Below, one piece after another: positions 13,708-21,352 of a stretch of 32,324 bases of DNA. The first letter of the stretch is position 1. Each line of letters begins with the position of its first letter. The translations under genes were made by a program, and so were the position numbers. A model generated the notes under the pieces. That model did no database searches and had not been told where the DNA came from. It was given only the letters and a program-made list of their open reading frames with translations. The stretch comes from Spirochaetia bacterium (lineage in GTDB: Bacteria; Spirochaetota; Spirochaetia; Sphaerochaetales; Sphaerochaetaceae): the NCBI GenBank assembly GCA_900769955.1, contig CAAGIP010000191.1:1-32324 (forward strand), written 5' to 3'.

Positions 13708-15126
13708 TTATGCTTCCGCTATTATCATGGTATCGGATGTACTCTTTCCGGAACCTAGGGAACCGCATACCATGACGACAAGATCTCCTTTATTTACAAC
13801 CTTGGATGCCCTTGCGATCTGGAGTGCCTGTGATCTCATGACATCCCTGTCGTCGGTAAGGTCAACGTGATAAGGGTATACACCATAGTCAAGCTTGAGC
13901 TGCTTTGTTGCCTTCTCATCGGTACATGATGCGATGATTGGCACTGCAGGGCGGTAGAAGGATGCGACATGAGCAGTATATCCCGTGACTGTTCCCACAA
14001 CGATTGCCTTTGCCTTGAGGAAGAAGGATGCTTCGACGGAAGCACTTGTGATCGTGTTGAGGATATCCCTCTTAAGGTTAAGGTTGTTCTTGAGATACCT
14101 CTCCTGATAGTTGATCTGGTTCTCCGTGTACTCGGCAATGCGGCTCATTGCCTGCACTGCCTCAATCGGGTACTTGCCTGCGGCAGTCTCTCCTGAAAGC
14201 ATGATCGCGGTAGTGCCGTCATAGATTGCGTTTGCAACGTCTGATACCTCTGCTCTTGTAGGCCTCGGATGTTCCTGCATAGAATCAAGCATCTGGGTTG
14301 CAGTGATGACTATCCTGCCTTTCTTGTAACATGTTTTGATGATGTTCTTCTGGATGGCGGGAAGGTGGTCAAACGGTACTTCAACACCCATGTCACCGCG
14401 TGCGATCATGACGCCGTCAGCGATCTCGATGATTTTCTCAAGATTGTCTATGCCTGAACCGTTTTCAATCTTGGCAATGATCTGAACCTTTTCACCGCCG
14501 TTGACGTTCAGAAGCTTTCTGAGCTTTTTAACGTCCTCCTGATTCCTGACGAAGGAGGCAGCGATGAAATCAATGTCCTGTTCGATACCGAAGATGATAT
14601 CGCTTCTGTCCTTCTCGCTGATGAATACCTGGTCAACATCGACTCCGGGGATGTTGATCGATTTCTTTGAGGAAACCTTCCCGCCGTTGTTGACGGTACA
14701 CACCATGTCACCGTTCACGACTTCCTTGACTGTCATGGAAATAAGACCGTCATCGATGAGGATCGTGGTTCCGCGAGTGACATCCTCTGAAAGATAGGGA
14801 TATGTGATTCCGACACCGTTGACATCTCCGGGATGTGAGAGATCCCTGTAGAGGGTGAAGGTCTGTCCTTCGGTGAGATCAACTTTTTTGTCTGTAAAGT
14901 CTCCGACCCTGATCTCGGGACCTTTTGTGTCCAGGATGAGTGCCACGGGAGAGTTCATCTCCTTTGAAACCTTCTTCACAAGGTCAATTCTTTTCTTGTG
15001 TTCTTCATGACTTCCGTGTGAGAAGTTGAACCTGGCGGCATCCATGCCTGCGGCAATAAGTGCCCTTATCTTTTCCTCGCTCTCAACGGCGGGGCCGATG
15101 GTACATATGATCTTTGTCTTTCTCAT
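13708..15126 (-). CDS. pyk: Pyruvate kinase
   Basis: A 472-residue glycolytic enzyme making pyruvate and ATP from phosphoenolpyruvate and ADP. Motifs in order: K-I-I-C-T-I-G-P at the start, R-F-N-F-S-H-G, D-T-K-G-P-E-I-R, the active-site signature I-I-A-K-I-E-N-G, A-R-G-D-M-G-V-E, and A-T-Q-M-L-D-S-M with P-T-R-A-E-V-S-D-V-A. The C-terminal allosteric domain is present and ends in S-L-G-S-G-K-S-T. The ATG at 15126 is chosen over an upstream start because conserved sequence begins there and an extended -10 element lies 7 nt before it. Pyruvate links it to the oxaloacetate decarboxylase operon further along. Confidence 0.97.
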   Translation of the reverse strand: MRKTKIICTIGPAVESEEKIRALIAAGMDAARFNFSHGSHEEHKKRIDLVKKVSKEMNSPVALILDTKGPEIRVGDFTDKKVDLTEGQTFTLYRDLSHPGDVNGVGITYPYLSEDVTRGTTILIDDGLISMTVKEVVNGDMVCTVNNGGKVSSKKSINIPGVDVDQVFISEKDRSDIIFGIEQDIDFIAASFVRNQEDVKKLRKLLNVNGGEKVQIIAKIENGSGIDNLEKIIEIADGVMIARGDMGVEVPFDHLPAIQKNIIKTCYKKGRIVITATQMLDSMQEHPRPTRAEVSDVANAIYDGTTAIMLSGETAAGKYPIEAVQAMSRIAEYTENQINYQERYLKNNLNLKRDILNTITSASVEASFFLKAKAIVVGTVTGYTAHVASFYRPAVPIIASCTDEKATKQLKLDYGVYPYHVDLTDDRDVMRSQALQIARASKVVNKGDLVVMVCGSLGSGKSTSDTMIIAEA

Positions 15127-15133
15127 GAGTGAT

Positions 15134-15142
15134 ATTTTATCA
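15134..15142 (-). promoter_or_regulatory. Extended -10 promoter of pyk (leaderless)
   Basis: On the minus strand TGATAAAAT ends 7 nt before the ATG at 15126. No Shine-Dalgarno sequence is present. Confidence 0.5.
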
Positions 15143-15216
15143 GATGTATACAATTTGGAATACAAAATATTGTGATATGGGGGATGTTTTTGCAAAGGAA
15201 AAAGAACATGCGGAGT

Positions 15217-15669
15217 TCACTGTCTGAATATCACACCAAGCTCTTCAAGAAGTCTTTTCGTCTTATCAAAACGGGCATGATTTATAATGCCTATGCACGC
15301 TTCACTGACAGTAACTGCAAAGCCACATTCCAATGCTCCTCTGGCACTTGCCTTCACGCATAAGTTTCCATCAACACCGATTATCTCCAGTTCATAGATG
15401 TGTTTTGCGTGCAGCAATGAAAGCAGTTCGGCAGAAGCAAAGGCATTTGCCTCTTCTTTGAAGAATACATTTTCAGAAAGAAGAACAAGCTCATCTGACA
15501 GTCCTTCCGTCACAACTCTGTTTCTCAGCCTTTTCGTATTCCTGATGTACACAATATCCCAATTGCTTTCATGAACTTCAGTAATTCTTTTGTTGATCCT
15601 TTGAATAAGCTCATGATCATACCTGGAGATATAAGACTGCTGAATATCAATTACCAATAGTGCTTTCAT
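15217..15669 (-). CDS. Isochorismatase-family cysteine hydrolase
   Basis: A compact 150-residue isochorismatase-like hydrolase. The catalytic triad is visible as D8 in V-I-D-I-Q, a lysine in F-F-K-E-E (K71) and C104 in G-V-D-G-N-L-C-V-K-A-S-A. Family members include nicotinamidase, N-carbamoylsarcosine amidase and small unassigned amidases; this one is short and lacks the metal-binding insertion seen in nicotinamidases, so the substrate is not assigned. It lies upstream of pyk on the same strand, but both genes have their own promoters. A near-consensus promoter precedes it with no Shine-Dalgarno. Confidence 0.87.
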   Translation of the reverse strand: MKALLVIDIQQSYISRYDHELIQRINKRITEVHESNWDIVYIRNTKRLRNRVVTEGLSDELVLLSENVFFKEEANAFASAELLSLLHAKHIYELEIIGVDGNLCVKASARGALECGFAVTVSEACIGIINHARFDKTKRLLEELGVIFRQ

Positions 15670-15675
15670 GAGAAA

Positions 15676-15704
15676 ATATTGTTTTTCTCATATATCCATG
15701 TCAA
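15676..15704 (-). promoter_or_regulatory. Consensus -35 promoter of the isochorismatase gene (leaderless)
   Basis: On the minus strand a perfect TTGACA (15704-15699) is followed after exactly 17 bp by CAATAT (15681-15676), which ends 6 nt before the ATG at 15669. This is the clearest two-part case of the leaderless arrangement in the window. Confidence 0.65.
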
Positions 15705-15763
15705 TACCGGTATTATGACAGACAGGGGAGTGTGCATTATGACTGAGCCAACTCTTTCCCTTA

Positions 15764-15801
15764 TAATCGGAACTAATTCTTCAGCGCTGTAATCGGAACT
15801 A
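15764..15801. repeat. 12-bp direct repeat at the 3' end of the second AAA_14 gene
   Basis: TAATCGGAACTA occurs at 15764-15775 and 15790-15801, 26 bp apart. One copy encodes the end of the ATPase (V-V-P-I) and the other spans and follows its stop codon. It may be a local tandem duplication or a scar of insertion. Confidence 0.6.
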
Positions 15802-17050
15802 CAAATACCCCATCAGGGCGCTGATATGCCGCATTGCTCATCCCTGAGATCACACAGAGAACTGCAGGTGGCTTCCCTTTCGGATCATCTTCAAACGCTT
15901 TTCTGATATCAATCAGATTGTCTGCTGCGTCATCAATCTGGTTGGCGCCAAGTTTGATTTCAAAGGCACACCAGCTGCCATCCGGCATTTCCACCACAGC
16001 ATCTATCTCTTTCCCATGGTAATCCTGATAGTGATACACGTTTCCTCCAAAGGATTGAGCATATATTTTCAGATCCCTTTCACACAGAGCTTCAAACAGG
16101 AAGCCCAATGTTTCCAGATCACCCAGAAGCGAAGCAGGTGTTACCTTAAGCAATGAGCACGCAAGAGAAGGATCTGCGAAATGACGCTTCTCAGCCTGCT
16201 TTACCCTCACGGAAGACCTTACCCCTGTGGCAAACGGAGGCATGTTATCAGTGATGAAAAGTCTGTCGAAAATATCCAGGTATTCTTTTACCGTCTCGAC
16301 ATCAATATCCTCATCATCCACATCCTTGATATCTTTCCTGAGTGTTCTGTTGGAAACAGTAGTGCTTTCGTTTCTTGCGAGAGAGTGAAGGAGCCGCCAC
16401 ATCTTTCCGGTATTACGCCGGATACCATCAATACGGTACACGTCATCATCGATTACGGCTTTCAGATATTCTTCAGGCAGCAATGCAGCCTGCTCATCGG
16501 GAACATTGATGCTGGCAGGCCACCCACCGCGGATAACCAGTCTGATAAGTTTCTGAAGATCAGCTTCTCCGGTAAAGACAGGGCACAGTTCGTTTCTGCA
16601 TAGTTTTTCCAGTGACACATCACCGGATGAATCACCGGATTCAAAAAGTGACATGGGACGCATACGCAGCTTCGAAATCCGTCCTGCCCCGCTGTGCATG
16701 ATTCCTTTATGGTTCGGAGTAGCAGAGCCTGTCAGTATGTACTGACCTTTTCCGGGGGTATGATCGACTTCATGACGCACTGCATCCCAGAGCTGAGGAA
16801 CTTCCTGCCACTCATCTATAAGCCTGGGTTTTTCCCCTTTAAGGACCAGTGCAGGGGCCATCTCCGCCATTTTCCTGTTCTGGAAATTTCCCGATGGATC
16901 ACCAATATATACCTCGCTTTCACAGTGAAAAGAAGAAGTCCAGGTTTTGCCGCACCACTTTGGGCCTTCAACACATACCGCACCGAATGCTTTCAGGTGT
17001 TCTTCTATTTTCTTATCTATGATGCGTGGCATATAGTTTTGCTTTTCCAT
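15773..17050 (-). CDS. AAA_14 / DUF4143 ATPase (second copy)
   Basis: A 425-residue ATPase from a different branch than the copy at 1819. Walker A is G-P-K-W-C-G-K-T (29-36), Walker B P-R-L-I-D-E-W-Q-E (~75-83), and the sensor is I-L-T-G-S-A-T-P. The C-terminal DUF4143 part has G-K-E-I-D-A-V-V-E and C-A-F-E-I-K-L-G, again the D...ExK nuclease-like pattern. AGAGG lies 8 nt before the ATG. Family function is not established; some are thought to bind nucleic acid. The gene has its own promoter overlapped by a 23-bp repeat array, suggesting tight control, and its 3' end carries a 12-bp duplication. Confidence 0.9.
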   Translation of the reverse strand: MEKQNYMPRIIDKKIEEHLKAFGAVCVEGPKWCGKTWTSSFHCESEVYIGDPSGNFQNRKMAEMAPALVLKGEKPRLIDEWQEVPQLWDAVRHEVDHTPGKGQYILTGSATPNHKGIMHSGAGRISKLRMRPMSLFESGDSSGDVSLEKLCRNELCPVFTGEADLQKLIRLVIRGGWPASINVPDEQAALLPEEYLKAVIDDDVYRIDGIRRNTGKMWRLLHSLARNESTTVSNRTLRKDIKDVDDEDIDVETVKEYLDIFDRLFITDNMPPFATGVRSSVRVKQAEKRHFADPSLACSLLKVTPASLLGDLETLGFLFEALCERDLKIYAQSFGGNVYHYQDYHGKEIDAVVEMPDGSWCAFEIKLGANQIDDAADNLIDIRKAFEDDPKGKPPAVLCVISGMSNAAYQRPDGVFVVPITALKN

Positions 17051-17069
17051 TCAGTTTTCCTCTTATGTC

Positions 17070-17098
17070 ATTGTACTGGATACCGACACATTTTACAA
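17070..17098 (-). promoter_or_regulatory. Promoter of the second AAA_14 gene, inside the repeat array
   Basis: On the minus strand TTGTAA (17098-17093) and TACAAT (17075-17070) are separated by exactly 17 bp. The first 23-bp repeat (17083-17105) occupies the spacer and the -35, so a repeat-binding protein would block RNA polymerase. Confidence 0.55.
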
Positions 17099-17174
17099 AT
17101 CTAATCCGATATATTTTTGAATTTCATCCCGACATATTTTTAATTTTCAATCCGACATATTCCTGCACCATATC
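17083..17174. repeat. Four iteron-like direct repeats with a 23-bp period
   Basis: CCGACACATTTT, CCGATATATTTT, CCGACATATTTT and CCGACATATTCC begin at 17083, 17106, 17129 and 17152, exactly 23 bp apart. Each is followed by an AT-rich half unit. The first three are preceded by AT, and the last two by AAT or ATC. Units lie head to tail upstream of the second AAA_14 gene. There is no spacer diversity or palindromic repeat of the CRISPR type. Confidence 0.8.
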
Positions 17175-17288
17175 ATTTGCAGTACGGAAAACATGGCTGT
17201 CTCAACTCCCGAAGCGACTTCCTTTCTGCAATCAACTGTGATACCGGTTCAGATATGCGGTTATTAAACGATGATCTTTTTATTTTCT

Positions 17289-20048
17289 CTATGTATGCAT
17301 ACAGCGCTGTATCGTTGACATCATCTTTTTCATGTCAATCGGTTTTGAGATATGTCCGTTCATACCTGCGTTGAGTGATGCCTGAACATCCTCTGCAAAG
17401 GCATTGGCTGTCATTGCTATTATCGGGATATACTTTCCGTCTTCACGTGATGTTCTTATTTCCGCAGTGGCGGCAAGACCGTCCATCACAGGCATCATTA
17501 TGTCCATAAGGATGATGTCAAATGTTCCTTCGGGAGATGATGTGAAGAGTCTTACTGCTTCTTCACCGTTTTCTGCCCTCACGACCTTCATTTTCTGTTC
17601 TTCAAGCATTGCGGTTGCAATTTCGGCATTAAGGTCATTGTCTTCCGCAAGGAGTACGGTTTTTCCCGTGAGGTCAATGGTTATATCCGTTTCCTTTTCT
17701 TCCTGCTTAACATCACAGATGTCCGCAAGGGCGCAGGGGAGTGTGAGCGTGAATGATGAGCCTTCGCCTTTTCTGCTTCTGACTGTGAGTTCTCCGCCCA
17801 TGAGACGCGCATACTGCTTTGATATCGCCATGCCGAGTCCGGTTCCCGCATACTTCGTTCTGGCTCCTCCTGCTTCCTGAGCGAAGTCATCGAAGACATG
17901 GGGAAGGAACTCTTCGCTCATGCCGCAGCCTGTATCGGTCACGGTGAACCAAATTGTGACATGCTCATCATTCCAGCCATCTTCCATTCCCATTGAGAAG
18001 GTTATCTTTCCTCCGTCATCGGTGAACTTTATGGCATTTGAAAGCAGGTTCACAAGAATTTCCCTGAGCCTCAGTCCGTCAGTGTATACCGAGCAGTGTC
18101 CTCCTTCAGGACGCTTCACGATGAATTCCAGCTTCCTGTCCGCAAGCAGTCCCTGGACTATGGAAATCACGGAATCAACGATAGAGCACATGTCTGTCGG
18201 TACCGGTTCATAAGTAACGGCTCCTCCCTCGATGCGGCTTATGTCGAGAACATCGTTGATGAGCATCAGCAGATGTTCGGCACTGGATGATATCTTTTCA
18301 AGGCACCTGTGAGTCTTGTCGCCATCATCACTCTTCAGTGCGATATTCGTGAAGCCTATTATCGCATTCATGGGAGTTCTCATGTCGTGGCTCATCTTGG
18401 AAAGGAATTCACGCTTTGCCGCATTTGCCTCACTTAACATTGCATTTGCCTTCTTAAGGCGCTTACCGGCAGTAAGGCTGGCTGCCGTTATGCAGCCTGC
18501 TGCGATGAGCAGTCCTGTTATGAGGATCAGAAAGAGAAGCACTGCGGGATTGCGGTAGAGATATTCCTGAAGCGTCACATCATGGTCTGATGATGTTCCA
18601 TTCATTATTATCGATAGTGTCTCTGAGTCCTGCATCTCTGAAAGTGACCTGTTGATTACCTTCAGAAGGGCAGGTCTCAAATCTGATCGCACTCCGACCG
18701 AAAACGAAGTTTCCGTGTCGGAAAGTATCATCGCACTGTATCTCTGTCCCCTGATTCCGTTAAGGATGTCCTGGCTTGTCAGTGAATAGAAGCAGGTTGC
18801 ATCGACATCCCCCCTGTCCAGCGCCTCTATGCATTCATCTATTGAGTCATAGTATCTGAAAGAGCGTTCCGGGAAGTACTTTTCCAGATATCGCCTTATC
18901 TGAGTGGAGTCTTCCATCGTTGCAATCGTCTTAACCTGTCCCTGGAAGGAAGAGAGGGTAAGCTGTATTATTCCGGCAGACAGATATGAATCGGTGATTT
19001 TGTAACCATAGTCTTCCGCCTTTGAAGGATTTGACGGGAGATCCAGGATTATATCAGCAATGCCGTTTTCAATTGCATCCACATATTCCTTTCTGTCCCC
19101 GGTGACGATGAATTCAAGGCTGAGGGAGTTCTTTTCAGCAATTGACTTCAGAATTGCGGGCATTATCCCTGATGGATCATCACCTTCAAAGTAGGAGTAG
19201 GGTTTTCTGTCGGGGCACATCAGAACTGTAATTGTGGTGTTCTTCAGATATTCCGATTCCTCTTCAGTTATGGAAAGATATCCTGAATCGGTACGCTGAT
19301 AGGAACTGTACATCAGGGCATCTTTCCAGCCGGGATCGGTGGCTTCCAGCTCATCGATTGCGGCATCAAGGGTGTCGAGTATCGTTCTCTCTCCTTTAGG
19401 AGCGATTATGTAAAAGTCGTTCTTGTCGAGTTTTTCTATTATTCTCTCACCTGTGGTATCCCTTAAACTGCTGCTGACAATGGCATCAATTGTACCGTTT
19501 TTAAGGTCTGCTTCCATTGCGGTAAAGTCATCATACCAGAATGGACTCCAGGCGATGCCCTTCTGAGCAGCAAAGGTTATGAATGCATTATTCTTCGTGC
19601 TGCTTCTGAGAAGACCTACCTTCATGTTCTCGTAAGACGCATAATTGTGTGCCTTGATGGGGGAATCCTTTCTGACTGTGAGTATTGTGTAATTCGTCCC
19701 CACGGGATTACGGGAGAACTCGAAAAGCTTTTCCCTTTCGGGCGTCTTTGCGGCGGAAGTTATAATGTCCAGCTCTCCGGCTGAGATCATTTCCTGCATT
19801 TCTGCCCAGCTCTTGTCGTAACCGATGTATTCGAAGGTGTAGGGCGTGTATCTTCCTATAAGCTGGAGAAGCTTGTAGCCGTATCCAAAGCGGCTTCCTT
19901 CGCTGTCGATCATGTGATAGCCGTCCATGGCAAAAAAGCCGACACGCACCGTGGAGGCAAATGCGGAAGAAAGGGGGGTGAGCATGATCATGAGCAGTAT
20001 GATCACCCTTTTGCTGTTTATCATGGCTCTTTTCCCTGCGTTCCTCAT
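17289..20048 (-). CDS. Hybrid sensor histidine kinase with two periplasmic SBP_bac_3 domains (BvgS/EvgS-like)
   Basis: A 919-residue membrane sensor. Signal peptide to ~31; two tandem solute-binding (SBP_bac_3) domains at ~34-250 and ~272-485; one transmembrane helix at ~502-527; HisKA domain with the phosphorylated H554 in S-H-D-M-R-T-P; HATPase domain with N-box N667/N671, D-T-G-C-G (705-709) and G-T-G-L-G-M (735-740); receiver domain at ~796-915 with D849. Amino acids or similar ligands are likely inputs. There is no PAS or HPt domain, unlike BvgS, and no response regulator next to it, so phosphate transfer must involve a gene elsewhere. An alternative ATG at 20024 gives a more typical signal peptide and has AGGGA upstream. 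Confidence 0.93.
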   Translation of the reverse strand: MRNAGKRAMINSKRVIILLMIMLTPLSSAFASTVRVGFFAMDGYHMIDSEGSRFGYGYKLLQLIGRYTPYTFEYIGYDKSWAEMQEMISAGELDIITSAAKTPEREKLFEFSRNPVGTNYTILTVRKDSPIKAHNYASYENMKVGLLRSSTKNNAFITFAAQKGIAWSPFWYDDFTAMEADLKNGTIDAIVSSSLRDTTGERIIEKLDKNDFYIIAPKGERTILDTLDAAIDELEATDPGWKDALMYSSYQRTDSGYLSITEEESEYLKNTTITVLMCPDRKPYSYFEGDDPSGIMPAILKSIAEKNSLSLEFIVTGDRKEYVDAIENGIADIILDLPSNPSKAEDYGYKITDSYLSAGIIQLTLSSFQGQVKTIATMEDSTQIRRYLEKYFPERSFRYYDSIDECIEALDRGDVDATCFYSLTSQDILNGIRGQRYSAMILSDTETSFSVGVRSDLRPALLKVINRSLSEMQDSETLSIIMNGTSSDHDVTLQEYLYRNPAVLLFLILITGLLIAAGCITAASLTAGKRLKKANAMLSEANAAKREFLSKMSHDMRTPMNAIIGFTNIALKSDDGDKTHRCLEKISSSAEHLLMLINDVLDISRIEGGAVTYEPVPTDMCSIVDSVISIVQGLLADRKLEFIVKRPEGGHCSVYTDGLRLREILVNLLSNAIKFTDDGGKITFSMGMEDGWNDEHVTIWFTVTDTGCGMSEEFLPHVFDDFAQEAGGARTKYAGTGLGMAISKQYARLMGGELTVRSRKGEGSSFTLTLPCALADICDVKQEEKETDITIDLTGKTVLLAEDNDLNAEIATAMLEEQKMKVVRAENGEEAVRLFTSSPEGTFDIILMDIMMPVMDGLAATAEIRTSREDGKYIPIIAMTANAFAEDVQASLNAGMNGHISKPIDMKKMMSTIQRCMHT

Positions 20049-20058
20049 AACGATGGAA

Positions 20059-20067
20059 ATATTAGCA
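20059..20067 (-). promoter_or_regulatory. Extended -10 promoter of the hybrid kinase
   Basis: On the minus strand TGCTAATAT ends 10 nt before the ATG at 20048. Either the leader is about 3 nt long, or translation starts at the second ATG (20024), which has its own weak ribosome site. Confidence 0.45.
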
Positions 20068-20090
20068 TAATTATTGCCATAGATGAAAGA

Positions 20091-20119
20091 TAAAAAAATC
20101 TCACCCCGAAGGGTGAGAT
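20091..20119 (-). terminator. Rho-independent terminator of the oad operon
   Basis: On the minus strand ATCTCACCC-TTCG-GGGTGAGAT is a perfect 9-bp stem with a TTCG tetraloop, followed by a run of T residues. It sits 24 bp after the oadB stop. Confidence 0.95.
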
Positions 20120-20142
20120 CGTAAGGAACTGCTTCCTTTTTA

Positions 20143-21342
20143 TCATAGAAGACCGCCTGTCAGGATGGGGACGACCTTCATGAGAACGCCTGCCGCAACA
20201 GCGGAACCGATAACGCCTGATACGTTCGGGCCCATTGCATGCATGAGCAGGAAGTTCTGGGGATCGGCTTCCTGACCGACCTTGCTGGCAACACGTGCTG
20301 CCATGGGAACTGCAGATACGCCTGCGGCTCCGATGAGCGGGTTGATCGGGTTCTTCGGGCTGAGCTTGTTCATGAGCTTGGCGAGCAGGAGACCGCCTGC
20401 GGTACCGATACCGAATGCGACCATACCGAGAAGGAGGATACCGAGTGTCTCAAGATTGAGGAACTTCTCTGCTGCCATCTTGGAACCGACTGAGAGACCG
20501 AGACAGATCGTTACGATGTTCATCAGTGCGTTCTGCATTGTGTCTGAGAGTCTGTTTACGACACCGCATTCCTTACAGAGGTTACCGAACATGAGGGCAC
20601 CGATGAGGGGGCATGCGGAAGGAAGGAGAAGTGCACATACCGTGAGAACTGAGATCGGGAAGATGATCTTCTCAACCTTGGATACGGGGCGGAGCTGCTT
20701 CATCCTGATCTTTCTCTCACTCTCACTTGTAAGAGCCTTCATGATGGGAGGCTGGATGATGGGAACGAGAGCCATGTAGGAATAAGCGGCAACTGCGATT
20801 GATCCGAGGTAGTCGGGTGCAAGATACCTTGTTACGTAGATGGCTGTAGGACCGTCGGCACCGCCGATGATACCGATACTTGCCGCAACATTCAGGTCAA
20901 AGTTGATTCCCGGAATGAAGGACAGGAAGAGGGCACCGATGAGGGCGGAGAAGATACCGAGCTGTGCGGCAGCACCAAGGAGGAGTGTCCTGGGGTTCGC
21001 GATGAGCGGTCCGAAGTCGGTCATTGCACCTACGCCCATGAAGATGAGGACGGGGAAGAGACCAGACTCAATACCTGCGTTGTACAGTATCTGGATGAAG
21101 CCGATCGCACCGTTTGTGGGATCGGGTGCGCCTGCGATGTATGCGAACGGGATGTTCGAAAGCACACAGCCCATGGCGATGGGAACGAGGAGAAGGGGTT
21201 CAAAGCCCTTCTTGATCGCAAGATAAAAGAGGAAGAAGCCCACCAGGATCATCACGGCGTTTCCCCAGCCGCCTGACTGGAGAAATCCGTAAATACCTGT
21301 TGATTTGGCGAGCTCAACCAGACCGTTAAGAATACTGCCCAT
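20143..21342 (-). CDS. oadB: Sodium-pumping oxaloacetate decarboxylase beta subunit
   Basis: A 399-residue integral membrane subunit that decarboxylates carboxybiotin and couples this to Na+ export. The hydrophobic profile suggests about ten membrane segments. The signature G-I-I-G-G-A-D-G-P-T-A-I-Y-V-T contains the aspartate that binds Na+ and is conserved in OadB, GcdB and MmdB. A second conserved region is G-A-A-G-V-S-A-V-P-M-A-A-R-V. Gene order gamma-alpha-beta on the minus strand, with a 10-nt gap after oadA, matches classical oadGAB operons. The subunit alone cannot distinguish oxaloacetate, methylmalonyl-CoA or glutaconyl-CoA decarboxylase; the alpha subunit favours a pyruvate/oxaloacetate type. 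Confidence 0.95.
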   Translation of the reverse strand: MGSILNGLVELAKSTGIYGFLQSGGWGNAVMILVGFFLFYLAIKKGFEPLLLVPIAMGCVLSNIPFAYIAGAPDPTNGAIGFIQILYNAGIESGLFPVLIFMGVGAMTDFGPLIANPRTLLLGAAAQLGIFSALIGALFLSFIPGINFDLNVAASIGIIGGADGPTAIYVTRYLAPDYLGSIAVAAYSYMALVPIIQPPIMKALTSESERKIRMKQLRPVSKVEKIIFPISVLTVCALLLPSACPLIGALMFGNLCKECGVVNRLSDTMQNALMNIVTICLGLSVGSKMAAEKFLNLETLGILLLGMVAFGIGTAGGLLLAKLMNKLSPKNPINPLIGAAGVSAVPMAARVASKVGQEADPQNFLLMHAMGPNVSGVIGSAVAAGVLMKVVPILTGGLL

Positions 21343-21352
21343 GGTTCACTCC

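Noticed and set aside
15740..15793. 17-codon plus-strand ORF with AGGGGAG upstream
   Set aside because: Opposite to the ATPase gene end, no promoter seen and no conservation information; probably chance.
17083..17174. Possible CRISPR array
   Set aside because: Only four imperfect units with a 23-bp period and no unique spacers; no cas genes nearby.
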